A stretch of 64,000 nucleotides of DNA. Source: Pseudomonadota bacterium (GTDB lineage: Bacteria; Pseudomonadota; Gammaproteobacteria; Burkholderiales; Burkholderiaceae_B). Position numbers and translations under genes: made by a program. Under the pieces are notes generated by a model. It saw only the letters and a list, made by a program, of their open reading frames with translations. It was not told the origin of the DNA and searched no databases. This document shows positions 43,502 through 51,972 of the stretch, piece by piece (within the stretch, counting starts at the first letter, position 1; every line of letters starts with the position of its first letter). Location of the stretch: assembly GCA_023423975.1 (NCBI GenBank), contig JAFAEO010000063.1, positions 124,001 to 188,000 of the forward strand. The letters are read 5' to 3'.

Positions 43502-44815
43502 TTGAAAAAAGGTTTCTTTCTCGTCATGTTGGCACAGGCGCTCTCGTCCCTGGCCGACAATGCGCTTTTTATCGCTGCCATCGCCCTTATTGCTGAACTT
43601 TCCGGACCTGACTGGATGACGCCCGCCATGAAATGGTTTTTTGCGTTCGCCTATGTCATTCTGGCTGCATTCGTTGGCGCCATCGCCGACTCTTTTCCAA
43701 AGGGTCGGGTCATGTTTGTCACCAATGCCATTAAAATTTCCGGCTGCCTGTTGATGTTCGGCTTTGCCATGATGGCCCCGTCCGACAAAAGCCTGCACGC
43801 CTATATCGTCTGTTTTTCCTATGCCCTGGTGGGCATCGGCGCTGCCGCCTATTCGCCAGCCAAGTACGGCATTGTCACCGAACTGCTGCCGCCGCGGGAT
43901 CTGGTCAAGGGTAACAGCTGGATCGAAGGGCTCACAGTGCTTTCGATTATTTTCGGGGTTGTCCTGGGGGGCAAGCTGATCGAACCGCCCTTGTCCGATT
44001 ACCTGCTGGCTCTGCCCTGGATGGCGGCCCTGGCCAAAACGCCGGCCGAGGCGGCCATTGTTGTCATTGGCGGCATTTATATCCTGGCCGCCATCTGTAA
44101 TTTGCTGATCCCCAATACGCACTTCGTGTATCCGAAGCAGGAATCCAATCCCGTGAAGCTGCTGAGCGTATTTGCCAGTTATGTGCGCATCCTGTGGCAG
44201 GATAAGGTCGGACAAATTTCACTGGCGGTCACCACCCTTTTTTGGGGTGCGGGCGCCACCCTGCAGCTCATTGTCTTGCAATGGGGACGAGACCACCTGC
44301 AACTGAGCATCGCCCAATCAGCCAATCTGATGGGTATAGCAGCCATCGGCACCATTGTCGGTTCGGTTCTGGCCGGCAGGGTTCCGCTGACGCGCGCACT
44401 ACATGTGCTGCCTATCGGCGTTGTCATGGGCTTTTCCGTCATGTTGATGACCATAGTCAAGGACACCTGGGCGGTGTATTGCACGCTGATACTGGTGGGC
44501 GGGCTCTCCGGCTTTTTCGTGGTGCCGCTCAACGCATTGCTGCAGCACCGTGGGCATGTCCTTTTATCGGCAGGCCATTCCATTGCCGTACAGAACTTCA
44601 ACGAACAGTTGAACATACTGTTCATGGTAGCGGCCTACTGGTTCATGCTGGAAATGAACTTGCACATCAATACCATCATTATTATCTTTGGCGTCATAGT
44701 CGCAGTACTCATGACGCTGGTGATTGCCTGGTGCTATCGCAACCAGCGACGCTATCCGGCGACCTTTGCCGAGATTGGTGAAGAGGGCCATGGACGTGCC
44801 CAGGCCGGGCATTAG
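43502..44815 (+). CDS. lplT: Lysophospholipid transporter LplT (MFS)
   Basis: 437 residues, about 12 helices, beginning KKGFFLVMLAQALSSLADNALFIAAIALI, with GIGAAAYSPAKYGIVTELLPPRDLVKGNSWIEG and VVPLNALLQHRGHVLLSAGHSIAVQNFNEQL, strong LplT features. It flips lysophospholipids across the inner membrane for re-acylation; the usual partner aas is not in the window. Start taken at TTG (43502); an internal ATG at 43526 is the alternative. Confidence 0.93.
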   Translation: MKKGFFLVMLAQALSSLADNALFIAAIALIAELSGPDWMTPAMKWFFAFAYVILAAFVGAIADSFPKGRVMFVTNAIKISGCLLMFGFAMMAPSDKSLHAYIVCFSYALVGIGAAAYSPAKYGIVTELLPPRDLVKGNSWIEGLTVLSIIFGVVLGGKLIEPPLSDYLLALPWMAALAKTPAEAAIVVIGGIYILAAICNLLIPNTHFVYPKQESNPVKLLSVFASYVRILWQDKVGQISLAVTTLFWGAGATLQLIVLQWGRDHLQLSIAQSANLMGIAAIGTIVGSVLAGRVPLTRALHVLPIGVVMGFSVMLMTIVKDTWAVYCTLILVGGLSGFFVVPLNALLQHRGHVLLSAGHSIAVQNFNEQLNILFMVAAYWFMLEMNLHINTIIIIFGVIVAVLMTLVIAWCYRNQRRYPATFAEIGEEGHGRAQAGH

Positions 44816-44914
44816 CAGTTGAGCATTCGGATCAGGGGATATATAGCCAGCCGACGACATCAGACCCGACAGCGGGCAGCCCATTGCTTCATTCTCTGTC
44901 CGATTGCCGGCGTC

Positions 44915-46051
44915 TTATGCTGCAGCCCGCTGCAACAGCTGCCTCAGGCGTTTGAGATCGACCCATGCCAGCGGCTTGGCGGCCTGGTTGGCCATCAGAT
45001 GATTCGGATGAAAAGTGACCACTACCGGTATCGCCCTGCCCTGTACCGTAATCTGCAGATCATGCGCCTCGCGCAGCTCACCCACCGATTGTGTAGTACC
45101 CAGTACAGACTGAGCAGCATTGCCAAATAACAGGACACATGAAGGCTGGACCATGGCAATCTGCTGTTGCAGATAATCGGCGCAGGCCGCGATTTCATGC
45201 GGCTCGGCCGGACGACTCACCATGGGCCGACACTTGACCACATCAGTAATAAATGTTGCCTCACGGGAAAGGCCGATGGCGGCAAGCATATTGTCCAGTA
45301 ACTGGCCCGCCTGCCCACTGAGGGGTTCGCCGCTGATTTCATCCTGCGCGCCTGGCGCCTGGTCAATTATCATCAAGCGTGCTGTCGTGGCACCGGTGCC
45401 GGGCACCGGCTGGCGGGCATGCTCTGACAAGCCACAACGGGTGCACTGCCGAATAGTTGCGGCCAAAACCGGCCACTCAATCCGCGCATCTATCTGCACC
45501 AACGGATCCGCCGGGAGACTGTCTTGGGCCTCTGGCACCACGACCCCGGAAGCACTGTCGGGCATGGCGGTGCCGCCGCCCATCTCGCTCGTGGCCCCAC
45601 GAGCGCCGTCTTCTTTCCCACGCCGCGTATCTACACCTGCGCGCCCCGCCGGTCGACGTTGCCGCTGCATCTGTTCGCGCAATTTTGCCAATGCCTGACG
45701 GGCAGGCGAGGCATCGTTTTGGACTACCGGTGGCACGCCAGCCACCGTTTCTTTTGTAATTGCCAGCGGGATATCTGGTGCTTTTGCGGTCGCAGAGACC
45801 GGCGCCGCAGGACGCGGGTTCGCATGCACCTGGGCAGGATCCGCTGCCGACGCGGCATCTGTCACTGAGGAATGTCTGGTATGCGACCCAGGGACCTGCG
45901 CAGCCCCCGTGGACACGGTTATTGCGCGCCCCCACAGACGATCAATCCCGCTCTCTTGTAACCAGAGCAGTTGAAGCGGGTTGACCGAAACGTTGGCCGG
46001 ATGCGCCACGGGCTGGGCGCCGGCAGAAACTGAAGAAGATTCCATAGCCAT
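44915..46051 (-). CDS. Uracil-DNA glycosylase family 4/5-like protein with degenerate active site
   Basis: 378 residues. The C-terminal half (about 195-378) is the UDG fold: Fe-S cysteines in CTRCGL (near 207), DVVKCRPM and QPSCVLLFG; motif 1 reads MIIDQAPGAQDEISGEPLSGQAGQLLDNML, and motif 2 reads TFHPNHLMAN. Family 4 enzymes have GEAPG (catalytic Glu) and HPS; here Gln replaces the Glu and Asn the Ser. The N-terminal half (about 30-190) is low-complexity and probably disordered. It begins one base into the tsaB-rimI stop (TGATG), so it is translationally coupled. It may bind uracil-DNA or have another activity; catalysis is doubtful. Confidence 0.82.
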   Translation of the reverse strand: MAMESSSVSAGAQPVAHPANVSVNPLQLLWLQESGIDRLWGRAITVSTGAAQVPGSHTRHSSVTDAASAADPAQVHANPRPAAPVSATAKAPDIPLAITKETVAGVPPVVQNDASPARQALAKLREQMQRQRRPAGRAGVDTRRGKEDGARGATSEMGGGTAMPDSASGVVVPEAQDSLPADPLVQIDARIEWPVLAATIRQCTRCGLSEHARQPVPGTGATTARLMIIDQAPGAQDEISGEPLSGQAGQLLDNMLAAIGLSREATFITDVVKCRPMVSRPAEPHEIAACADYLQQQIAMVQPSCVLLFGNAAQSVLGTTQSVGELREAHDLQITVQGRAIPVVVTFHPNHLMANQAAKPLAWVDLKRLRQLLQRAAA

Positions 46052-47418
46052 CAGGATACCACGGCTTTCTGCAAGACCCAGGCATCTTCGCTATGACCGC
46101 GCCCGTCCGGGTAGTAGCCCTTTCGCACGCCGATCTGCTCGTAACCCCAACGATGATAAAACGCGATCGCCCGCGTATTGGATGGACGCACTTCCAGCAC
46201 TTGGCTATCGAGCTGTTGCAGCAACAGGCGCTCTTCACCCCAGGCAAGCAGGCCGGCACCGATCCCCTTGCTTTGCCAGTCGGGCGCAACGCCAATGAGC
46301 AGCAGATGGGCCACATCGGGCGCCATCATTTGCAAGGAAAACCCCACTACCTCGTTGTCATGGCACACTACCCAGGCTTCGTAACCGGCTTTTAGGGCAT
46401 CCAAAAAGTTGCCCTCGGTCCAGGGGTGAGACTGCACACGGCGCTCAATACTCACGACCGCCTCAATATCCTGCTGCGCCATGCGCCGGACCGTATGCGT
46501 CTGCTGCAGTGCCGTGATCATCTGGTTGCGCGTCTGACTTTCCGACGACACGGCCACTTGCGCGCCTGGCATGATCTGCTGAGCCGATAGCGGGACAGCA
46601 CGCGGATTCCCTCCCTGCCCTAGTCCCCTTTCCTTGATCGTAAATGCCACCTTATCACGTACGTACAGCGGTGCCGCCTGATCGGCCGCGATAAATCTAC
46701 CGGCGAGCCAGGCACGCAGGCCGATACGGGCCATGATCGCGGCACGCGGTTCAGCATCCGCAACCTGTTTGACGCCTGGCAAATGCGCCAGTCCCGTACA
46801 TACATGCACCCCCGAGCCTACCAATATAATAGAAGGCTGTTCGTCCATGCCGGGCTCGCGCGCTGCCAACGGCCCATTCAGATCCGGCAAGGTCACATTT
46901 GCATCGTCAGCATTTATTTCCCCGGCGCCGCTAATGCCGTTGAGCCAAAGCGCAACTTGTTCTGCAGCAATCAGGCACGGCGCTTGCACCTGAACGAGTT
47001 CACTCTGACCGGTTTCCCTGAAACAGGCCAGAAACACTTCCTGCATACGGGCATCCAGCAGACTGACAATCAGCGTTGAGGGCGCGAGCGGTTTTACGGT
47101 TTCGGCCACGGCAAGCAGCGATGAAACGGGAAACACCGGAATATCCAGCCCCAGGCCCAGCCCTTGCGCCATGCCCGCTGCAATTCGCAGACCGGTAAAT
47201 CCACCTGGCCCCTGGCCGAATACGATGCCGTTGATATCAGCTCGGTCAAGCCCTGCTGAATTGAGCAGGTGATCGAGCATCGGCAACAATTGTTCGGCAT
47301 GGCCATTAGCCTGGTTGCTTACTTGCTCGGTGGTCTGGGACTGCTCACCGTCGTAGCGCAGCAGTGCAGCCGACGAACAGGTGGCCGAGCTTTCCAGGGC
47401 GATCAGATTGACATTCAT
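46051..47418 (-). CDS. Fused TsaB (tRNA t6A synthesis subunit) and RimI (ribosomal-protein S18 N-acetyltransferase)
   Basis: 455 residues in one frame. Residues 1 to about 270 are TsaB (LIALESSATCSSAALLRYDG, GIVFGQGPGGFTGLRIAAGMAQGL, VSLLDARMQEVFLACF), an ASKHA-fold partner of TsaD in N6-threonylcarbamoyladenosine synthesis at A37 of tRNA. Residues about 305-455 are RimI, a GNAT acetyltransferase (HLLLIGVAPDWQSKGIGAGLL, SNTRAIAFYHRWGYEQIGVR, DAWVLQK). The two are usually separate adjacent genes; the fusion is also seen in some related annotations. ATG at 47416-47418; immediately upstream of the UDG-like gene. Confidence 0.95.
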   Translation of the reverse strand: MNVNLIALESSATCSSAALLRYDGEQSQTTEQVSNQANGHAEQLLPMLDHLLNSAGLDRADINGIVFGQGPGGFTGLRIAAGMAQGLGLGLDIPVFPVSSLLAVAETVKPLAPSTLIVSLLDARMQEVFLACFRETGQSELVQVQAPCLIAAEQVALWLNGISGAGEINADDANVTLPDLNGPLAAREPGMDEQPSIILVGSGVHVCTGLAHLPGVKQVADAEPRAAIMARIGLRAWLAGRFIAADQAAPLYVRDKVAFTIKERGLGQGGNPRAVPLSAQQIMPGAQVAVSSESQTRNQMITALQQTHTVRRMAQQDIEAVVSIERRVQSHPWTEGNFLDALKAGYEAWVVCHDNEVVGFSLQMMAPDVAHLLLIGVAPDWQSKGIGAGLLAWGEERLLLQQLDSQVLEVRPSNTRAIAFYHRWGYEQIGVRKGYYPDGRGHSEDAWVLQKAVVS

Positions 47419-47823
47419 AAACTACGCTTATTCAGAAAAAGGTGAACGGCAGCATGCCCTCAAAGGGCTGCGGCTGGCTGTCCCCGTATACGGTCCGCAA
47501 TGATTGACCGACACTTGGGTAAGTGATCCCGCAATTATAAACAGGAAGCCAGTCTTGCCCGAGACGATTTGCGCTAAAATAGTCAGTACAGTTCACTTGC
47601 ACGTTCAGTCCAGTTTTGTACAAGTACAAAACTACCTTCGCGACGGCCTATTATTTTCAATATGAAACAAAATGTATCTATTTGCATCACACTATCAGCA
47701 CAAACCCAGAGAAATATTTTTAGTGTAACTGATGGTGAAAATTCGGCCATGCGCGATAGCAGAAACTGTAACATGTGCTCAAATAGTCCTGTCACTTCTC
47801 TCGGAAGCTCTTAACCAATTAGT
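47419..47823. promoter_or_regulatory. 405-bp divergent region between tsaB-rimI and ompR with a 22-bp near-perfect palindrome
   Basis: AGTTTTGTAC (47612-47621), AA, GTACAAAACT (47624-47633): ten-base perfect arms. No reading frame in the gap is a plausible gene. A TAAAAT (47576-47581) might be a -10 for ompR, with a weak GTCTTG 17 bp upstream. The palindrome probably binds a dimeric regulator; it does not match the betaproteobacterial LexA site (CTGT-N8-ACAG). Confidence 0.55.
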
Positions 47824-48567
47824 ATGAATACACCACAAACTGCCTCGTCAACACCTCCACGCAAAATTCTGGTAGTCGATGATGATCCTCGCCTTCGCGA
47901 CCTGCTGCGCCGTTACCTGACTGAACAGGGGTTCAATGTGTTCGTAGCAGAAGACGGGAAGGAAATGACCAAGCTCTGGCAACGCGAACATTTCGACCTG
48001 CTGGTATTGGATCTGATGCTCCCCGGGGAAGATGGTCTGTCCATCTGTCGCCGGCTTCGCGGCGCCAACGACAATACCCCTATCATCATGCTCACGGCCA
48101 AGGCCGAAGAAATCGACCGCATTCTGGGTCTGGAGATGGGCGCGGACGATTATCTGTCCAAACCGTTTAATCCTCGCGAACTGCTCGCTCGGGTCAATGC
48201 CATTTTGCGCCGTCGCGGCTCTGAAGAGCACCCGGGCGCGCCCAGCCAGGAAAATGAATCGATTGCTTTCGGGCCCTACACTCTGAATCTGTCCACACGT
48301 ACACTGTCCCGCGGCGAAGATGTTGTCGCCATCACCACGGGTGAATTCTCTGTACTCAAAGTATTTGCCCGCCATCCCAAGGTGCCGTTGTCGCGTGACA
48401 AGCTTATGGAGCTGGCTCGTGGCCGCGAATATGAAGCCTTCGATCGTAGCCTTGATGTCCAAATTTCCCGCCTGCGCAAGCTGATTGAGCCGAATCCGGC
48501 CAAACCGGTATTTATTCAGACCGTTTGGGGATTGGGTTACGTCTTCGTTCCGGACGGCGGTAACTAA
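47824..48567 (+). CDS. ompR: OmpR family response regulator (OmpR/RisA-like)
   Basis: 247 residues. Receiver domain (about 13-130) with the phospho-acceptor Asp63 in LLVLDLMLPGEDG and MLTAKAEEIDRILGLEMGADDYL, and a winged-helix DNA-binding domain (about 150-245) with SLDVQISRLRKLIEPNPAKP and GLGYVFVPDG. It resembles Bordetella RisA, the OmpR orthologue. It is followed 14 bp later by its sensor kinase. Its leader holds the palindrome 47612-47633. Confidence 0.96.
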   Translation: MNTPQTASSTPPRKILVVDDDPRLRDLLRRYLTEQGFNVFVAEDGKEMTKLWQREHFDLLVLDLMLPGEDGLSICRRLRGANDNTPIIMLTAKAEEIDRILGLEMGADDYLSKPFNPRELLARVNAILRRRGSEEHPGAPSQENESIAFGPYTLNLSTRTLSRGEDVVAITTGEFSVLKVFARHPKVPLSRDKLMELARGREYEAFDRSLDVQISRLRKLIEPNPAKPVFIQTVWGLGYVFVPDGGN

Positions 48568-48581
48568 AAGACGGCGCCGCC

Positions 48582-49991
48582 ATGGCCGCTGCTCCGGTTC
48601 AGCTTCCTCAACTGCAGAATTTCGCGTCAAAAATCCGGCTGAGCTTGTTCAGCCGGTCTTTTTTCCTGCTGGCTGCTTTGCTGGCCGTCAGTTTGACGTG
48701 CTGGCTGATCGTTTTTTTCAACATGCAAGAAGAACCGCGCGCCTCGCAAATGGCCGAGCGCGGTATTACAGCACTTAAAATCACCCGCAAGTCGCTCGCC
48801 TACGTTCCTCCCAACGATCGCAACGCACTGGTGATTGACCTGGCCACCACCGGGGATATCCAGGTTTTTCCCCGGCAATTGGACGATGTATTGGAGCCGT
48901 TGCCAGATACCACATTCTGGCGCATCTTCGCAGACAAAATCCAGCGCTCCGACACCCAAAACGTAACCAAGATCGCATCCAGCATGAACGGCGAACCGGG
49001 TATCTGGATCAGTTTCAATGTGGGAGATGAACTGTACTGGCTGCTGCTCAAATCGTCGACCGACAATCTGCCACAAATGCGCGAATGGATCGGCTGGGGC
49101 GTGATCGCGCTGCTGCTGGCACTGATCGGGGCTGCAATCAGCGTCCGATTTGTCAACACGCCACTATCACGGTTGGCCAAGGCCGCCCAGCAGGTCGCGC
49201 GAGGCGAGAACCCGGCGCCCCTGCCCGATGACCAGGGGCCGCTGGAGATCCGTGAACTCAATAACGCCTTTAACCGCATGGCGCGCGATATCCGTCAAAC
49301 CGAAGCCGACCGCGAATTGATGCTGGCAGGTATTTCTCATGATCTGCGCACGCCCCTGGCGCGCATGCGCCTGGAAATCGAGTTGAGTAATGTCAGTGAC
49401 GAAACCCGCAGCGCCATTGACGAAGACCTTGGACAGATTGATCACAGTATCGGCCAGTTGATGGAGTACGCCCGTCCCGCCGGAGTGCTTCCGGAAAGAG
49501 CCATCAACGTTTCCTCGATTTTGCGGGATATCACCGACCGGGAAAAAGCGCATACTGAATCGCTGGGTGGCACGCTGCGCACCATGATCCAGCCGAATTT
49601 ATACGCCCGGATCGGGGAGCTGAACCTGAAGCGGATTGTCAGCAATCTGATTGAAAACAGTCGTCGCTACGGTCGATCCGTCGCTGACGGCCAGCCCCAC
49701 ATCCTGGTGCGGGCCCGCGAAAAAGGCAGCATGATCGAAATCGATGTCTGCGACCATGGCGCAGGCATCAATGCCAAGGACACCGAGAGGCTACTGCGCC
49801 CCTTTTCCCGTGGCGAAGCCGCGCGCACCGGCGTGTCAGGCGCTGGGCTGGGCCTGTCGATCGTCGAACGACTGCTGCAGCACGTGGGCGGCACCCTGAA
49901 ACTGCTGCCGAACCATCCCACCGGACTGATCGGCCACATAGAAATTCCCAAAGCGCGAGATAGAAATTATCAATTAGACAGCCCGTATTGA
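48582..49991 (+). CDS. envZ: EnvZ/RisS-like membrane sensor histidine kinase
   Basis: 469 residues. Two membrane helices (about 25-45 and 165-188) bracket a periplasmic domain of about 110 residues; HAMP follows; His253 is in the H-box GISHDLRTPLARMRLEIELS; the kinase domain has N-box LNLKRIVSNLIENSRRYG, G1 DHGAGI and G2 GAGLGLSIVERLL. It phosphorylates OmpR in response to osmotic or acid signals. The stop at 49989-49991 lies inside the ahpC promoter region. Confidence 0.94.
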   Translation: MAAAPVQLPQLQNFASKIRLSLFSRSFFLLAALLAVSLTCWLIVFFNMQEEPRASQMAERGITALKITRKSLAYVPPNDRNALVIDLATTGDIQVFPRQLDDVLEPLPDTTFWRIFADKIQRSDTQNVTKIASSMNGEPGIWISFNVGDELYWLLLKSSTDNLPQMREWIGWGVIALLLALIGAAISVRFVNTPLSRLAKAAQQVARGENPAPLPDDQGPLEIRELNNAFNRMARDIRQTEADRELMLAGISHDLRTPLARMRLEIELSNVSDETRSAIDEDLGQIDHSIGQLMEYARPAGVLPERAINVSSILRDITDREKAHTESLGGTLRTMIQPNLYARIGELNLKRIVSNLIENSRRYGRSVADGQPHILVRAREKGSMIEIDVCDHGAGINAKDTERLLRPFSRGEAARTGVSGAGLGLSIVERLLQHVGGTLKLLPNHPTGLIGHIEIPKARDRNYQLDSPY

Positions 49992-50002
49992 TAGTGTAAA
50001 AT
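49974..50002 (+). promoter_or_regulatory. Promoter of ahpC at the end of envZ
   Basis: TTAGAC (49974-49979) and TAAAAT (49997-50002), exactly 17 bp apart, overlap the last codons of envZ; the leader to ahpC ATG (50139) is about 130 bp. An ATAG at 49991-49994 overlaps it, but the fourfold OxyR pattern is incomplete. Confidence 0.6.
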
Positions 50003-50138
50003 AACATTAAAACTTATATTGGAAAGTGGGCGAGGCCATCGTGGCAAACCGTCCACTCCCTTGCCATGCCTTGCGGCGCGGCAAATAAGCAGGCCCGGTA
50101 CCACCGGGCGGTTGTTCAACTTCTTATGAGGAACAGTT

Positions 50139-50687
50139 ATGAAAACAGTTGGTGAAAAGCTCGAATCCTTCAAAGTAGTCGGTGTCAAACCTGGTTTCAA
50201 CAACCATGAAGAAAACGGCGTTTCTGCATTCGAAGACATCACAGAATCGTCTTTCCCCGGAAAGTGGAAAGTGATCTACTTCTATCCAAAAGATTTCACA
50301 TTCGTGTGTCCTACCGAGATTGTTGGCTTTAACAACCTGGCCAAAGACTTCGAAGACCGTGACGCCGTACTGATGGGCGGCTCTGTCGACAACGAATTCT
50401 GCAAACTGGCATGGCGCCGTGAACACCCTGATCTGAACAAACTGGGTCACTACTCATTTGCCGACTCTACTGGTTCGCTGATCGATCAGCTGGGTGTACG
50501 TGAGCGCAATGAAGGCGTTGCCCTGCGCGCTACATTCATTGTTGACCCGGACAACGTCATCCAGCACGTTTCAGTCAACAACCTGAACGTGGGACGCAAT
50601 CCAGAAGAAGTCCTGCGTATTCTGGACGGCCTGCAGACAGATGAGCTGTGCCCATGCAACCGCGTAGCCGGTGGCGATACACTGTAA
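50139..50687 (+). CDS. ahpC: Alkyl hydroperoxide reductase AhpC-type peroxiredoxin
   Basis: 182 residues. Peroxidatic Cys57 in FTFVCPTEIVGF; C-terminal cysteines in ELCPCN (171, 173) as in the mycobacterial AhpC type rather than the enteric AhpC/AhpF type. Reduces hydroperoxides and peroxynitrite. The ribosome binding site GAGGA is well placed. The next gene encodes AhpD, which can serve as its reductant, as in Mycobacterium tuberculosis. Confidence 0.95.
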   Translation: MKTVGEKLESFKVVGVKPGFNNHEENGVSAFEDITESSFPGKWKVIYFYPKDFTFVCPTEIVGFNNLAKDFEDRDAVLMGGSVDNEFCKLAWRREHPDLNKLGHYSFADSTGSLIDQLGVRERNEGVALRATFIVDPDNVIQHVSVNNLNVGRNPEEVLRILDGLQTDELCPCNRVAGGDTL

Positions 50688-50695
50688 TTTGCATC

Positions 50696-50717
50696 AAACC
50701 CGGTTCGCCGGGTTTTT
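50696..50717 (+). terminator. UUCG-capped rho-independent terminator between ahpC and ahpD
   Basis: AAACCCGG (50696-50703), TTCG, CCGGGTTT (50708-50715) and a T-run: an 8-bp stem with a stable UUCG tetraloop directly after ahpC. It probably reduces ahpD expression relative to ahpC. Confidence 0.8.
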
Positions 50718-50743
50718 CCTCCCCTTTCTAATAGGAAAAAACT

Positions 50744-51262
50744 ATGCAATTTCTAACGACGATTAAAAATGAAATTCCCGATTGGGCCAAGGATATCCGC
50801 CTGAATCTGGATGGCACCATTGCCCGGTCCTCCCTGAAGCCGGCCGATGCGGTTGGCGTGGCCCTGGCTGCCGCCTATGCCGCAAAGAATCCGTTTCTGA
50901 TCGAGCAGTTCAAGTCTGGCCTGTCGCCAGAAGATGTCAATGGAGTTCTGACTGCAGCAGCCCTGATGGGCATGAACAACATCTGGTATCCCTATGTGGA
51001 AATGACTGACGACAGTCAACTCAAAACCCTGCCGCCGCTGTTGCGCATGAATGCCTATTCTTCGCACGGAGGCATCGAGCATGAGCGTTTTGAACTGTTT
51101 GCCCTGGCGGCCTCGATTGTCGGCAAATGCCACTTTTGTGTTAAGTCGCATTTTGACAATCTTAAAAAGGCGGGCTTCACGATTGAACAGTTGCGCGATG
51201 CTGGACGAATCGCCGCTGTAGTCAACGCCGCTGCGCTGGCCTTGACTGCCGAAGGCAAATAA
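50744..51262 (+). CDS. ahpD: AhpD-like alkylhydroperoxidase / carboxymuconolactone decarboxylase family protein
   Basis: 172 residues with the redox motif CHFCVKSH (Cys129, Cys132, CxxC then His) typical of AhpD, in an all-helical CMD fold. AhpD regenerates AhpC using its CxxC pair. The AGGA ribosome binding site is 7 nt upstream. Divergent in sequence from enteric proteins; function as AhpC reductase rests on context. Confidence 0.9.
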   Translation: MQFLTTIKNEIPDWAKDIRLNLDGTIARSSLKPADAVGVALAAAYAAKNPFLIEQFKSGLSPEDVNGVLTAAALMGMNNIWYPYVEMTDDSQLKTLPPLLRMNAYSSHGGIEHERFELFALAASIVGKCHFCVKSHFDNLKKAGFTIEQLRDAGRIAAVVNAAALALTAEGK

Positions 51263-51287
51263 GCCAGTCTGCTTCTCAAATAAAGCC

Positions 51288-51318
51288 ATGCCGTGACCCA
51301 ATGTCGCGGCATTTTTTT
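51288..51318 (+). terminator. Rho-independent terminator after ahpD
   Basis: ATGCCG (51288-51293) pairs with CGGCAT (51307-51312) and is followed by TTTTTTT. It ends the ahpCD transcript and faces ispF. Confidence 0.8.
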
Positions 51319-51378
51319 ATTTAGTGAGCGCGCGCCGGCCCACGCTTCTTGCTTGTGGCCGCCCATGGCACGGTAAGC

Positions 51379-51864
51379 TTATTGTCTGGCCAGCAAGGCG
51401 ATCGCCGTGGCCGCAATACCCTCTTTGCGTCCCAGATACCCCAGATGCTCGTTCGTCTTTCCCTTGACGTTTACGCAGATGGGATCCAGCGCCAGATCAG
51501 CAGCAATATTACTTACCATGGCCGCCGCATAAGGCATGATTTTTGGCGCCTGGGCATGGATGGTGGCGTCCACGTTCACTACTTGCCAGCCGGCTTCGCA
51601 AACACGACGGTAAGCCTCGCGCAGCAGCACCCGACTGTCGCTGCCTTTGAATGCCGGATCGGTATCAGGAAACAAACGGCCGATATCGCCCAGCGCTGCC
51701 GCCCCCAAGATGGCATCGGTAATCGCATGCAACAGCGCATCGGCGTCCGAGTGCCCCAGCAGGCCATGGGTGTGGGCAATGGTGACCCCCCCCAAAATCA
51801 GGGGCCGCCCCTCCTGTAACGCATGAACGTCAAACCCCTGCCCAACCCGCAAGCCAATTGTCAT
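51379..51864 (-). CDS. ispF: 2-C-methyl-D-erythritol 2,4-cyclodiphosphate synthase
   Basis: 161 residues; the MEP-pathway cyclase. Metal ligands in GQGFDVHAL (Asp, His) and the His of GLLGHSDADALLHA; DIGRLFPDTDPAFKGSDSR, NVDATIHAQAPKI and VNVKGKTNEHLGYLGRKEG fit. It follows ispD (108-bp gap), the typical order. Confidence 0.97.
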   Translation of the reverse strand: MTIGLRVGQGFDVHALQEGRPLILGGVTIAHTHGLLGHSDADALLHAITDAILGAAALGDIGRLFPDTDPAFKGSDSRVLLREAYRRVCEAGWQVVNVDATIHAQAPKIMPYAAAMVSNIAADLALDPICVNVKGKTNEHLGYLGRKEGIAATAIALLARQ

Positions 51865-51900
51865 ACAGCACTCTCCATATCATTGCGTTAACGTTATTTC

Positions 51901-51925
51901 TTTAACTTCATTTATTTAACTTCAT
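51901..51925. repeat. 11-bp direct repeat between ispD and ispF
   Basis: TTTAACTTCAT occurs at 51901-51911 and 51915-51925. No function is evident; it may be a slipped-strand product. Confidence 0.6.
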
Positions 51926-51972
51926 AGCTTTATGCGCGCGACATGCGTGCCGCGCCGCAGATCGACGGCTCA

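Noticed and set aside
47612..47633. LexA box
   Set aside because: The palindrome lacks CTGT-N8-ACAG; no SOS gene is adjacent.
49955..50000. OxyR binding site upstream of ahpC
   Set aside because: Only isolated ATAG elements occur; spacing (31 bp) does not match the fourfold OxyR pattern.
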